64,000 nt of DNA. Origin: Scylla paramamosain (lineage: Eukaryota; Arthropoda; Malacostraca; Decapoda; Portunidae). Positions within the stretch are counted from its first letter, which is position 1; the number at the start of each line of letters is the position of its first letter. Both the position numbers and the translations under genes were made by a program. Location: assembly GCF_035594125.1 (NCBI RefSeq), contig NC_087158.1:4946001-5010000 (forward strand), in the 5' to 3' direction. Positions 32,999-45,630 of the stretch are shown here, piece by piece. Below the pieces are notes generated by a model that saw nothing but the letters and a program-made list of their open reading frames with translations, was not told where the DNA came from and made no database searches.

Positions 32999-34105
32999 TG
33001 CCTGAATTGCTGCGAGATTGCTGCCTGAATGCAGCCACAACGAGATTATTGCAACGATGCAACCATAACGAGATTATTGCATTGATTTAATGAGAACGAG
33101 CTTTCTGCCTCGATGAAGCCAACATCATGGGGGTCGGCTCAATGCATCTACAACGAGATTCTTACCTCGATACAGCCACAACGAGTGTGTTAGCTCGATG
33201 CAGACACAACGGTTCAATGCAGCCAGAACGAAGGGCTTGCCTCGATGCACCCACAACGAGATTGATCCCTCGATGCAGCCACAACGAGGGTGTTGGCTCG
33301 ATGCAGCCACAACGAGTTTGCCGCCATGATCCAGCCACAAAGAAACTGCTGCCTCGATACAGCCAAAACGAAATTGTGGCCTCGATGTAGCCACAACTAA
33401 GATGTCGGTTCGATTCAGCCACAACGAGATTGCTCCCTCGATGCAACAACAACGAAGGGGTTCCCTCGGTGCAAACACAAATAGTTTGTTGCCTCGATGC
33501 ACTGACAACGTGGGTGTCGTCTCGATACATCCACTACGAGTTTTTTTTTTTTTTTCATTCAGCCACGTCGAGATAGTTGCCTTGTTGCTGCTATAACGAA
33601 GGCGTTTTGCTCGATGCGGCCACAACAAGATTGTTGCCTCTGTGAAGCCAGAATGAGATTGTTGCCTCAATGCTGCCGCAACGAAGGGGTTCGCTCTATA
33701 CAGTCACAACGAGATTGTTGCCTCAATGCACCCCACAACCAGGGGGTTGGATCTATGCAGCCACAACGAGAATGTTCCCTCGATGCAGCCACAACGAGCT
33801 TACTTCATCGATGCAACCACAACGAGAAGGAGGTTCGGCGTAGCCACAACGAGATTGCTGCTTCGATGCAACCACAAGGAGGGAGACTGGCTCCATGGAA
33901 CCTCAAATAATTTTTATGCCTCCATGCCTGAATGCAGCCACAACGAGATTCATGCCTCAATGCAGCCACAACGAGACTGTTGACTCAATGCAGCTAATAC
34001 GAGTATTCCATTGTTGTCTTTATGCAGCCATAACCAGGTTTTTGCCTCGATACAGCCACAAGTAGATTGTTGTCTCGATGCAGCAACAAAGAGATTGTTG
34101 TCTTC
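32999..34105 (-). repeat. Satellite II segment (minus orientation)
   Basis: Continues the 28-bp array after the gag fragment. A block with a T run (33540-33555) flanked by ATAGTTTGTTGCCTCGATGC and a GCTGC(C/T)ATAAC unit repeats the arrangement at 31808-31975, indicating a ~1.66-kb higher-order copy. No gene is supported. Confidence 0.94.
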
Positions 34106-34660
34106 ATGCAGCATTATTCATCTCGTTGTAGCTCAATATCATTGTGGCTGCATCGAGGCAACTATATTGTTATTTCTGCGTCAAGCCAACAATCTCGATG
34201 CAGCGACAACGAAAATTTTGCCCCGATGCAGCCAAAACGATCTAGGTTGCCTCAATGCAGCCATAACGACACTGTTTCCTCGATGCAGACACAACGAGAT
34301 TGCTGGCTAAATGCAGGGACAACGAGATTGTTGCCTCGATGCAGCCACAACGTGGGGGGTTGCCTCGATGCAGTCATAACGAGACTGTTGCCTCGATGCA
34401 GCTACAACGAGATTGTTGCCGCCTCTATGCAGTAAAAACGAGATGTTGAAAATGTTGAAATGTTGACTGGATGCAGCCACAACGAGGATCATGCTTCAAT
34501 GTAGCCACAACGAGATTTTTGCCTCGATGCAGCTACAACGATAGAGTTGGTTCGATGCAGCCAGAAAGAGAGTGTTGCCTCGATGCAGCCACAACAAGCT
34601 TGCTGCACCGATGCAGCCACAACGAGATTGTTGCCTCTATGCAGTTGTAGCATCATTATG
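34106..34660. repeat. Satellite II orientation-switch zone
   Basis: Orientation flips to plus at the hinge ATGCAGCATTATTCATCTCG (34106-34125), back to minus near 34195 (CCAACAATCTCGATGCAGCG) and to plus again near 34645 (GCAGTTGTAGCATCATTATG). The hinge is the reverse complement of the hinges at 47491, 48793 and 54887. Confidence 0.88.
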
Positions 34661-37600
34661 GCTGCATGGAGCAAACCCACTCGTTGAGGCTGTATTGAGG
34701 CAACAATCTCGTTGAGGCTGCATGGAGCCAATCTGATATTTGTGGCTGCATCGAAGTAACAATCTCGTAGTGGCTGCATCCTGCCAAACCCTTTAATGTA
34801 GATGCATCGAAGTAACAATCTCTTTGTGGCTGCCTCGATAAAGAATCGTTTTTGCTGCATTGAGCCAACAATCTCGTTGTGTCTTCACGGAACCAACTTT
34901 TTCGGTGCATCGAGGCAATAATACCGTTGTGGCTGCATCAGGACAACAATCTCGTTTTGGTTGGATCGAGGCAGCTATCTCGTTTTGGTTGCATAGAGGC
35001 AGCAATCTCGTTGAGGCTTCATCGAGGGAAGAATCTCAATGAGGCTCTATAGCTGCATCGAGCCAAACATTTCGTTGTATCTGATTCGAGCCAACCCTTT
35101 TCTTGTGGCTCTATCAAGGTAACAATTTCGTTGTGGCTGCATCGAGGCAACGATATCGATGTTGTTGCATCGAGGCAAAAATCTTGTTTTGGCTACATCG
35201 AGTCAACAATCTCATTTTGGCCGCATTGAACCTATATTCCTAGTTGTAGCATCATCGAGTCAACAATCTCCTCTAGTTGTTCCTGCAATAAACCAACAGT
35301 TGCGCGTTCGCTGCATCGAAACAACAGACTGGTTGTGGCTGCAGTGAGACAATCACTTCGTTGTGGCTGCATCGAGGGAACATCTCCTTGTAGTTGCTTC
35401 GAGGAAGCAGGCTCGCAGTGGCTGTATCGAAGCAAGGATATCGTTGTGATTCATTGTGCCAACCCCCTCGTTTGCGCTGCATCAAGGGAAAATCTCGCTA
35501 TGGCTGCATCGAGCCAAGGGAACAATCTCGTTGTGGCTAAATCGAGGCAACTATCTTGTTGTGGCTGCATCGAGGCAACAATCTTGTTGTGGCTACATTG
35601 AGGAAACATTCTCGTTTTGGTGATATCGAGGCAACAGTCTCGTTGTGGCTGCATCGAGGCAACAATCTCATTGAGGCTGCATGGAGCGAATCCTCTCGTT
35701 CTGGTTGCATCGAAGGAAGAATCTCGGTGTGGCTCCATCGAGCTAAACTCTTCGTTGTGGCTGCATCGAATCAACAATCTCGTTGTGGCTGCAGCGTGCT
35801 AACCCCTTCGTTGTGGCTACATCAAGGCAACAATTCCGTTTGGGCTGTATCGAGCCAATCCCTACGATGTAGATGCATCGAGCCAACAATCTCATTGTGG
35901 CTGCATCGAGGCATCCACAAAGCTGTGTTGTGTTTGCATGGAGCCAACCCTTTCGTTTTTTCCTACATCGAGTCAACAAAATCTTTGTCGCTGTATGGAG
36001 GCAGCAAGCTTGTTATGACTGCATCAATGAAATAATCTCTTTGTGGCTGCATAGAGCCAACCCCGTTGTAGTGGTTGCATCGAGGTAACAATGTCATTTT
36101 GGAAGCATCAAGGCAGCAAGCTCGTTGTGGCTGCTTCGAGGCAACAATCTTCTCATTGAGGCAACAATCTTCTCATTTTTTTGTAGCTGCTTCAAGGCAC
36201 CAGCTTCATTACGGGTACATCGAGGCAACATTCTCGTTATGGCTACATCGAGGCACTAACCTCGCTGTACCTGCATCGAGGCAACAATCTCGTTGTGGAT
36301 GCATTAAGGCAATAATCTCGTTATGGCTAAATCGAGTCAACTATCTTGTGGCTGCACCGATGCAGGAATCCTGTTTTGGCTGCATTTTGGAAACATTCTC
36401 GTTGTGGCGATAGCAAGGCAATAGTCTCGTTGTGGCTGCATGGAGCCACTCCTCTCGTTGTGGTTGCATCGATGCAACAATTTCTTTGTGGCTGTATCGA
36501 GCTAAACCCTTCGTTGTGGCTGTATCGAAGCAACAATCTCGTTGTGGCTGCATCGTGCCAACCCCTTCGTTCTGGCTACATCAAGACAACATCATACGAT
36601 GTAGATGCATCCAGCCAACAATTTAGTTGTGGCTGCATCGAGGCAGCCATAATGTTGTGTTGAGGCAGCCATTATGTTGTGTCGAGGCAGCCATAATGTT
36701 GTGGTTGCATCGAGGCAACATTTTCGTTGTAGCTGGAGACATTCCTCTCTTTGTGGCTGCATCGATCCAAACCCTTCGTTTTATCTGCTTCGAGGCAATA
36801 ATTGAGTTGAGGCTCCCTCGAGCCAACCCTTTCCTTGTGGCTGCATCGAGGAAACAAGCTCGTTGTGGCTGCATCGAGGCTACAATCTCGTTGCGCCAGC
36901 ATAGAGCCAACCCCCTCGTTGTGGCTGCATCGAGCCAACCCCTTCGTTGTAGCTGCATCGAGGCAACGATATCGTTGTTGTTCCATCGAGGCAGAAAGCT
37001 TTTTTGACTGCATCGAAGTATCAAACTCGTTGTGGCTGCATTGAGCCAAGCCCTCGTTGTGGCTCCATCGAGGCAACAATCTCGCTTTGGTTGCATCGAG
37101 GCAATAATCTCGTTTTGGCCGCATTGAGCTTAAACCCCTAGTTGTGGGAAAAATCTAGTTGTTCCTGTAATAAGCCAACAGTCGCGTTGTAGCTGCATCG
37201 AGACAACAAAATGGTTGTGGCTGCAATGAGACAATCACTTTTGGCTGCATCGAGGGAACAATCTCGTTGTGGCTGCATCGAGGAAGCAAGCTCCTAGTGG
37301 CTCCATCGAAGCAAGAATCTCGTTGTGTATTCATTGAGCCAACCACCTCGTTTTCGCTGCATCAACGAAACAATCTTATTGCGGCAGCATCTACGCAAAA
37401 ATCTTGTGGCTGCAGTCAATGGAGCAATCTCGTTGTGGCTGCAAAGAGGCAACAGTCTCGTTGTAGCTGCATTGAGGCATCAATCTCGCTGTAGATGCAT
37501 CAAAGCAACAATCTCGTTCTGGCTAAATCGAGGCAACTATCCGTCGAGGCAGCAATGTTGTTGTGGCTGCATTGAGGAAACATTCTCATTGAGGCTGCAT

Positions 37601-40600
37601 GGAGCCAATCCATGCTCGTTGCATGCAACAATCGTTGCTGTATCGAGCTAAACCCTTTGTTGTGGCTGCATCGAAGTAACAATCTCGTTGTGGCTGCATC
37701 GTGCCAACCCCTTCGTTGTGGCTACATTGAGGCAACAATCTCGTTCGGGCTGCATCGAGTCAACCCCTACGATCCAGATGCATCCAGCCAACAATCGCTG
37801 TATGGAGGCAGCAAGCTTGTGGCTGCATCAGTGAAATAGTCTCTTTGTGGCTGCATAGAGCCAGCCCCGTTGTAGTGACTGTATCGAGGTAACAATGTCG
37901 TTTTGGAAGTATCAAGGCACCAAGCTCGTTGTGGCCGCTTCGAGGCTGCATCAAGCCAACCTTCTCATTGTGGCTGCATTGAGGCAACAATTTCGTTGTG
38001 GCTGCATCAAGGTACCAACCTCGTTATGACTACATCGAGGCAATAATATCGTTGTGGCTACATCGAGGCACGAACCTCATTGTAGCTGCATCGAGGCAAC
38101 AATCTCATGGGTACATCAATGTAGCAAGGTCGTTGTGTGTGCATCAAGGGAACAATCTTATTTAGGCTTCAACGAGCCAACCTCTTCGTTGTTGCTACAA
38201 CGAGGCAAAAATATCATTGTAGCTGCAATGTGGCAGCAAGCTCTTTGTGGCTGGACTGTGACAACAAAGCCTTTGAGGCTACATCAAAGCAGAACGCTCG
38301 TTATGGCTGCATCGAGGCATCAATCTCTTTGTTGCTCCAACGAGCTAAACCTCCTCGATGTAACTGCATCGAGGCAACAATCTCGTTGAGGATACATCAA
38401 CCCAACGTCTTCGTTGTAAGTGCATCGAGACAACAATCTTGTTGTGACTAAATCGAGGCAGTAAGCTCGTTGTGGCTGCATGGAGGCAACAATCTCGTTG
38501 TGGTTGCAACGAGCCAACCCGTGGTAACAATCTCGTTGAGGTTCCATCGAGGCAGCAGGCTCGTTGTGGCTGCATCAAATCAATGATCTCGCTGTGACAG
38601 CATCAAGCCAATTTGTTCATTGTGTTTGTTCATTGTGGCTCTTTCGTTGTGGCACTGTCGAGGCAACAATCTCGTTTTGGCTCCATCGAGGCAACAATAT
38701 CGTTTTGGCTGTATCGTTCCAACCACATCGTTGTGGCTACATCGTGACTGCATTTTCGTTATGGCTGGTTCGAGGCAACAATCTATTTGTGGCTGCATCA
38801 TGCCAACCCATTCGTTGTATATGCATCGATGCAACAATCTCGTGTTGGCTGCATCGAGGCAGAAAGCTCGGTGTGACTGTGTCAAGGCAACAATCATTTT
38901 GCTGATCCACGGAACCAACCCCTTCGATGTGGCTGCATCGAGGCAACAATCTCGTTGTGACAGTCACTTTGAGCCAGTCCCATCATTGTGGCTTCATTAA
39001 GGCAACAATGTCGTTGTGGACGCATCAAGGTAACAAGCTCGTTTTTGCTGCATAGAGATAACAATCTTGTGGTTGTATCGAGCCAACATATTCGTCGTGG
39101 CTGAATCGAGGTAACAATATCGTTGTAGCTGTAACGAGGTAGCAAGTTCGTTGTGGCTGGATTTTGACAACTATGTCCTTGTGGATGCATCGAGCCAATC
39201 CCTTGGAGGCAACAATCTCGTGGCTATATCGAGGCAGCACGGTCGTTATAGCTTCATCTAGGCACCAATCTCATTGTGGCTCCTTCGAACCAACCCTCTT
39301 GATATGACTGCATCTAGGCAACAATCACGTTGTCGATGCATCGAGCTAACCCATTCGTTGTGGCTGCATCGAGGCAACAATGACAACAACGAGCAGAAAA
39401 CTTGTTGTGGCTGCATCTAAGCAATAATCTTGTGGCTGCATCAAGCCAACCCCTTCGTTTTGTGTGCATCGGTGTAGGAAGCTCTTTGTGGCTGTATCAA
39501 GGCAACAATATCGTTGTGGCTGCATCGAGCCAACCCCTTCGTTGAAGCTGCATGGAGGGAACAGTCTCGTTGTGGCAACATCGAAGCGGCACGTTCGTTA
39601 TGGCTGCATCAAAGCACCAATATCTTAGAGGTTCCATCGAACAAATTCCCTCAATATGACTGCATTGAGGCAACAAACTCGTTGTCAATGAATCGAGCCA
39701 ACCCCTTCTTTGTGGCTGCATCGAGGGAACACTTTCATTGTGGCTGCATCGAGACAGCAAGCTCATTGTGGCTGCATCTAGGCAACAATTTCCTAGTGAC
39801 TAAATGAGGCCAACCCCTTCGTTGTGGCTGCATCGATCCATACCCTTCGTTCTGGCTGCATTGAGGGAACAATGTCGTTGTGACTGCATCTAGGCAGGAA
39901 GCTTCTTGTGACTGCATCTAGGCAGGAAGCTTCTTGTGACTGCATTGAGGCAATAATCTTGTTGTGGGTGCATCGAGCCAACCCATACGTTGTGGCTGCA
40001 TTGAGGCAACAATCTTGCACTGAGGCAAGAAACTCGTAGCAGCTGCATCGAAGCAACAATCCCGTTGTGTGTGCATCGAGCCAACCCTTTCGTTGTGGCT
40101 GCATCGAGACAACAATTTCGTTGTGGTAGCAAGCTCTTTGTAAATGCATCGAAACAACAATCCCGTTGTGTGTGTATGGAACCCAACCTTTCGTTTCGGC
40201 AGCATCGAAACAACGTTGAAGCTGCTTGTAGGCAGGAAGCTCCTTGTTTTTCTAGCGAGGCAACAATCTCGTTGTGGATGCATCGAGACTGGCTGCATTG
40301 AGGCAGTAATCTCGTTATGGCTTCACTGAGCCAGCCTCCTGGATGTGACTGCCTCCAGGCAACATTGTAGATGTATCGAGGTAACATTCTCATTAAGCTG
40401 CATCGAGCCAACCCTTTCGTTATGGCTGCATCGAGGCAACAATATCGTTGTGGCTGCATTAAGGCAACAATCTCGTTGTGGCTCTATCGAGGGAACAGCG
40501 TGGTTATGGCAGAATCGAGGCAACTATTTCGTTGTGGCTGCATCGAGGCAAAAATCTCTTTATGGTTCCATCGACGCAACCCCCTCATTTTGTCTTCATC

Positions 40601-40712
40601 GAACCAATAATTTCGAGGCACCAATCTCATTATGGCTACATTGAGGCAACAGTCTCGTTGTAGCTGCTTTGAGGCAGCAAGGTCTTTGTGAATGCAGCGA
40701 AGCAACAATCTT
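34661..40712 (+). repeat. Satellite II main array (plus orientation)
   Basis: About 6 kb of 28-bp units in one orientation. An example of strict spacing is GCTGCATCG at 35648, 35676, 35704 and 35732. A ~0.8-0.9-kb block starting GTTGTTCCTG at 35276 recurs at 37158, 1882 bp later, and other paired markers lie 1.8 kb apart. At 36640-36705 three units shorten to 22 bp. Predicted proteins of 100-190 residues are satellite artefacts. Confidence 0.95.
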
Positions 40713-41002
40713 CGTTTCTGCAGCAAGTGCTTCGTGCTGCGGCAGGACTAGTAAAGCAGGTAGCCAACCGCCTGGTCTGAGGGTGGCGTCCTCAGCTGAA
40801 ATCCTGTCTGGGGCGACTTCGGCAGGTAGGTTTTGCATCACCTATGCCTTTGAAGACGGTAGGTGTGAGTAGTGCTGGCCTAGCCCACTACCCTGTCGTC
40901 TCCCCAAAGGGGTTGTCCTGGCCGCCTGGTATCGGCTGCTTGGTCACCAAGCGCGGGTAAACGGCGGTCGGACAAAGCATGACTCGATCAAGGTAGCCAA
41001 AT
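40713..41002. other. GC-rich insert ending in a 28S-rRNA-like R2-target sequence
   Basis: About 290 bp unlike the minisatellite on either side. AGGTAGCCAA occurs at 40758-40767 and 40991-41000. The last 56 bp (40947-41002) resemble the arthropod 28S rRNA around the R2/R1 insertion region: CAAGCGCGGGTAAACGGCGG, then, after a diverged 10-15 bp, ATGACTC and AAGGTAGCCAAAT. The upstream 230 bp are not recognised. It could be a fragment of an rDNA-targeting retroelement with captured target, or a decayed rDNA piece. I see no ORF I would call a gene. Confidence 0.6.
40947..41002 (+). other. 28S rRNA-like segment (R2 site mimic)
   Basis: Two blocks match my recollection of the conserved 28S core in order: a 20-bp CAAGCGCGGGTAAACGGCGG and the AAGGTAGCCAAAT that lies just 3' of the R2 cleavage point. 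The intervening bases (TCGGACAAAGC and GATC) differ from the rRNA consensus, so this is not an intact rRNA gene fragment. Confidence 0.6.
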
Positions 41003-43452
41003 CTCGTTGTGGCTGCATCGAGACAGCTCCTTTGTTGTGCCTGCATCGAGGTAACAATCTCGTTCTTGCTGCATCGAGGCAGCAAGCTCGTTGTAGATGC
41101 ATCAAGGCTCACTGTGGCTCACTGTGGCTGTATCGAGGCAAAAAATCTCGTTGTCGCTGCATCGAGCTAACCCTATCGTTGTGGCAGTATCGAGATTACA
41201 CTCTCGTTGTGGCTCTAACGCGCCAACCCTTTCGTTGTGGCTGCATCGCTGCAACAATTTTTATGTGATTACATAGAGGCAGCAAGCTCGTTGTGGCTGC
41301 ATCGTATTAGCATCTCGGTTTAGCTGCTTTTAAGAAGTCGCATCGTTGTTGCTCCATTGAGGCTGCATTGAGGCTGCAACGAAGAAGCAAGATCATTGTG
41401 CCTGCATTGAAGCAACAATTTTGGTGTTGCTTCATTGAGGCAATCCCCTCGCGTTGGCTGCATTGAGGCAACACTCTCCTTATGGCTGCATCTACCCAAC
41501 CCTTTCTTTATGGCTCAATCGATGTGGCTGCATCGAGACAACAATGCTTCGAGCCAACTCCTTCTTTGTTGATGCATCTACGCAATAATCTCACTATGGC
41601 TCCATTGAGCTAATCCACTCGTTTTTACAGCATTAAGGCATTAAAATCGTTGTGGCTGCATTGAGGCAGCAAGTTAGTTGTGGCTGCATCAAGGCAAGAA
41701 TATCGTTGTGACTTAATCTAGCAAACCCACTCTGTGTGGCTGCATCTAGGCAACAATCTCGTAGTGTCTGTATCGAGGCAAGAAACTAGTCATATATGCA
41801 TAGCGGCAACAATCTCGTTGTGACTGCATGGAGGCACTAAACACGTTGTGGCTACATCGAGGCAAAAATTTCGTTCTGGCTTCATCGAGGCAGCAAGCTC
41901 GTTGTTGTGTCATCGGGGCAATAATCTCTTTCTGGCTGCATTGATCCAACCCCCTTTTTGTGACTGCATCGAGGTAGCAAGCTCGTTGTGACTTCAATGA
42001 GGCAAGAATCTCATAATGGTTCCTTCAAGGCCACAATCTCCTTGTGGCTGCATCAATCCCAACCCCTTCGTTGTGGCTGCATCGAGGCAAGAATCTCGTT
42101 CTTGCTGCATCGAGGTAGCAAGCTCGTTGTAGATGCATCAAGGCAATTCTCATTTGTTGTATCGAGCAACCTCCCTCGTTATGGCTGCATTGAGACACAA
42201 ACCTCGTTGTGGCTTCATCCAGGTAACAATCCTGTTGTGGCTACATCGAGGCAACAATCTCGTTGAAGCTGCATCGATACACCAATCTCGTTGCTGTTGC
42301 ATCGAGGCAACAATCTCGTTGTAACTGCATTGAGGCAGTAAGCTCATTGTGACAAGCATCGAGGGAAAAATCTCGTTATGGCTGTATTGAGACAACAATA
42401 TCGTTTTGGGTGCATCGACCTCGCCTTTCTTTGTGGCTGCATCGAAGCAACAATTTCGTTGTGGCTGCATCGAGGCAACAGTCTCCCTAAGCCCTAAGCT
42501 TTGTGGCTGCTCTTTGTGGCTGCATGAAAGCAACAATTTCGTTCTGGCAGCATCGAGGCAACAATCTCGTAGTACCTTCATCGTGGCAGCAAGCTCTCCG
42601 TGACTGCATCGAAGCAACAATCTCGTTGTGTGTGCATCGAGCCAACCCCTTAGTTTTGGTTGCATCGAGGCACAAATCTCGTGGCTGCATCGAGGCAGGA
42701 AGCTCGTTGTGGCTGCATCGACAATCTCTTTCTGGCTCCATCGATCCAACCCCCTCGTTCTTGCTGCTTCGAACGAACAAGCTCGTTGGTGCTGCATCGA
42801 GGAAAGAATCTCGTTGTAGCTCCTTCCAGGAAAAAAATCTCCCTGTGATTGCATGAAGCCTACCACCTTCGTTGTGGCTGCATCGTGACAGCAATCTCGT
42901 TTTGGTCGCACTCGTTGTAAATGCATCGAAGCAACAATCTCGTTGTGTGTGTATCGATCCAACCCCTTCTTTTCGACTGCATTGAGCCAACAGTCACGTT
43001 GTAGTTGAATCGAGGCAGCAAGCTCGTTGTGACTGCTTCGAGACAATAATATCGTTGTGTGTGCATTGAGCTAACCACTTCGTTGAGGATGGATCGAGGC
43101 AACAATTTCGTTGTGGCTGTATCGCGCCAACACCTTTGTGGCTGCATTTCGTTCTTGCTTACAATCTCGTTGTAGCTGCATCAAGGTAGCAATCTTTTTG
43201 TGGCTGCATCGAGGCACCAATATCAAAACAACAATCAAAACAATAATCTCTTTGCAGTTGCATCGAGGCAGCAAGTTCAGCGTGGCTCAATGGAAGCAAC
43301 AATCTTTGTGGCTGCATCAGGCCAACCACTTCGTTGTGGCTGCATTGAGGCAACAAACTTCATCGAAGCAGCAGCTCTTTGTGACTGCATCGAGGCAATA
43401 CTCTAATTTGCTGTGCATCGAGGAAACCCCTTTCGTTTTGGCTGCATCAAGG
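41003..43452 (+). repeat. Satellite II segment (plus orientation)
   Basis: 28-bp units continue directly from the rRNA-like block (CTCGTTGTGGCTGCATCGAG at 41003). The minus strand shows an uninterrupted 298-codon frame across 42150-43046, which is wholly satellite. No gene is supported. Confidence 0.94.
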
Positions 43453-45630
43453 CAGGAGGAGGAGGCAGTAGACACCTGCCGAAACGATAATTACTCCCAG
43501 TGAGGTCTACAGCACGGTCCAGGGGGTCCTGTGAACTTATCATTAAACCCAGCTGTGACCTCACTGAACGTTTCCCTTTGTGTCTCACAACACAAGGGGG
43601 CAGTCACAGCCTGCCCTCTAAAGACAACTCTCCTCCTCCACACAAAACTACAAGCACCTAATAACACACACACCCTTCACCCAAAAATTTTAAAATCATC
43701 ATGGCGACTCCTACACCAGCCTCGGAGTCCCCATCTGGGGAGGGGACCATAAATGTTCCCAGGTCGGACTACCTTTCTGCCGACGACCCTAAGTGTCTTG
43801 ACACCCACCTCAACTTTTTCTTCATAAACTTCTGCAACATTTGCGGTCTAAGATTTTTCAATCTGTAGAACACCACCTCTCCTCTTCTAAACCTCATTTT
43901 CTTTTCCTCACTGAAACTCAGGTGTCTGAGGCAACTGACAGTAGCCCCTTTTCTGTTCCCTCCTACTTTCTCTATCCTCATTTTCGATCCAAAGCTGGAT
44001 GCTGCGTTTATGTGTGCAATGACTTAACCTGCTCTCGTGCCCACGCTCTTGAATCTTCCGAGTTTTCCACCATCTGGCTACGACTACAGAGTCACTCTCA
44101 TACTAAATTTATCTGTGCTGTATACCTCTCTCCTAACTCCTCTGACTATAAGAAATTCTTTGACTACTTAACTTCCAAAGTGGAGCACATTCTGACCCTC
44201 TTCCCTTTTGCAGAGATCTCCAGTTTTGGAGACTTCAATGTTCACCACCAGCTTTGTCTTTCCTCTCCCTCCACTGACCATCATGGTGAACTAGCCTACA
44301 ACTTTGCTATCCTCCATGACCTAGAGCAATTGGTGCAACACCCTACTCGTATTCCTGACCGTCTTGGAGATACGCCCAACATTCTTGACCTTTTCCTGAC
44401 CTCTAATCCTTATGCTGTCACCCTTTCTTCTCCTTTGGGCTCCTCCGATCATAATCTCATATCTTTATCTTGTCCTATCACTCCAATCCCTCCTCAGGAT
44501 CCCCCTAAGCGAAGGTGCCTCTGGCGTTTTGCCTCTGCTAGATGGGGGGACCTGAGGAGGTATTTTGCTGATTTTCCTTGGAATGACTACTGCTTCCGTG
44601 TCAGAGACCCATCTTTGTGTGCTGAGTGCATAACAGAGGTGATAGTGTCTGGCATGGAGGCGTACATTCCTCACTCTTTTTCTCGTCCTAAGCCTTCTAA
44701 ACCTTGGTTTAACACAGCTTGTTCTCGTGCTATACATGATAGAGAGGTGGTCCACAAAAGGTACTTAACCCTTCCATCACCAGAATCTCATGCACTTTAT
44801 ATTTCTGCCCGGAACCATGCCAAGTCTGTTCTCCAACTAGCCAAAAACTCCTTCATTAAGAGAAAATGTCAAAACCTTTCAAGATCTAACTCCCCTCGTG
44901 ATTTCTGGCATCTAGCCAAAAATATCTCCAATAACTTTGCTTCTTCTTTCACTCCTCTACTTCAACCAGATGGCACCACTGCTATCACATCCATTTCTAA
45001 AGCTGAACTCTTCGCTCAAACGTTTGCTAAAAACTCTACTTTGGACGATTCTGGGCTTGTTCCTCCCTCTCCTCCACCCTCTGACTACTTCATGCTACCT
45101 ATTAAAATTCTTCGTAATGATGTTTTCCATGCCCTCGCTGGCCTAAACCCTCGGAAGGCTTATGGACCTGATGGGGTCCCTCCTATTGTTCTCCGAAACT
45201 GTGCCTCTGTGCTTGCACCTTGCCTAATCAAACTCTTTCATCTCTGTCTGTCAACATCTACCTTTCCTTCTTGCTGGAAGTTTGCCTACATTCAACCTGT
45301 TCCTAAAAAGGGTGATCGCTCTAATCCCTCAAACTACCGTCCTACTGCTTTAATTTCCTGCTTATCTAAAGTTTTTGAATCTATTCTCAACAGGAAGATT
45401 CTTAAACATCTATCACTTCACAATCTTCTATCTGATCGCCAGTATGGGTTCCGTCAAGGCCGCTCTACTGGTGATCTTCTGGCTTTCCTTACTGAGTCTT
45501 GGTCATCCTCTTTTAGAGATTTTGGTGAAACTTTTGCTGTTGCCTTGGACATATCAAAAGCCTTTGATAGAGTCTGGCACAAAGCTTTGATTTCCAAACT
45601 ACCCTCCTACGGTTTCTATCCTTCTTTCTG
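43453..45630 (+). mobile_element. Jockey-like retrotransposon, intact 5' end, truncated within RT
   Basis: The 5' terminus (GGAGGAGGCAGTAGACACC) agrees with the 5' end of the minus copy at 25424. The leader contains ATGGCGACTCCTACACCAGC at 43700, which opens a short frame ending at a TAG at 43866. Family homology stops at TATCCTTCTTTCTG (45630) and minisatellite begins in the next base. Both junctions share a few bases with the satellite (GGCAGGAGG; CTGGCTGCAT), suggesting microhomology joining, not normal 3'-end retrotransposition. Confidence 0.88.

Noticed and set aside
34661..40712. CRISPR-like array of short regular repeats
   Set aside because: Units are contiguous, with no unique spacers between identical repeats; divergence is spread over the whole 28 bp, and the context is eukaryotic retroelements.
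40947..41002. Intact 28S rRNA gene fragment
   Set aside because: Only two blocks match and the middle differs from the rRNA core; nothing upstream or downstream continues as rRNA.
42150..43046. 298-codon minus-strand ORF and other long ORFs across 30435-55497
   Set aside because: They are translations of the 28-bp minisatellite, which lacks stops in all frames. They have no domain and their residue pattern repeats every 28 residues.
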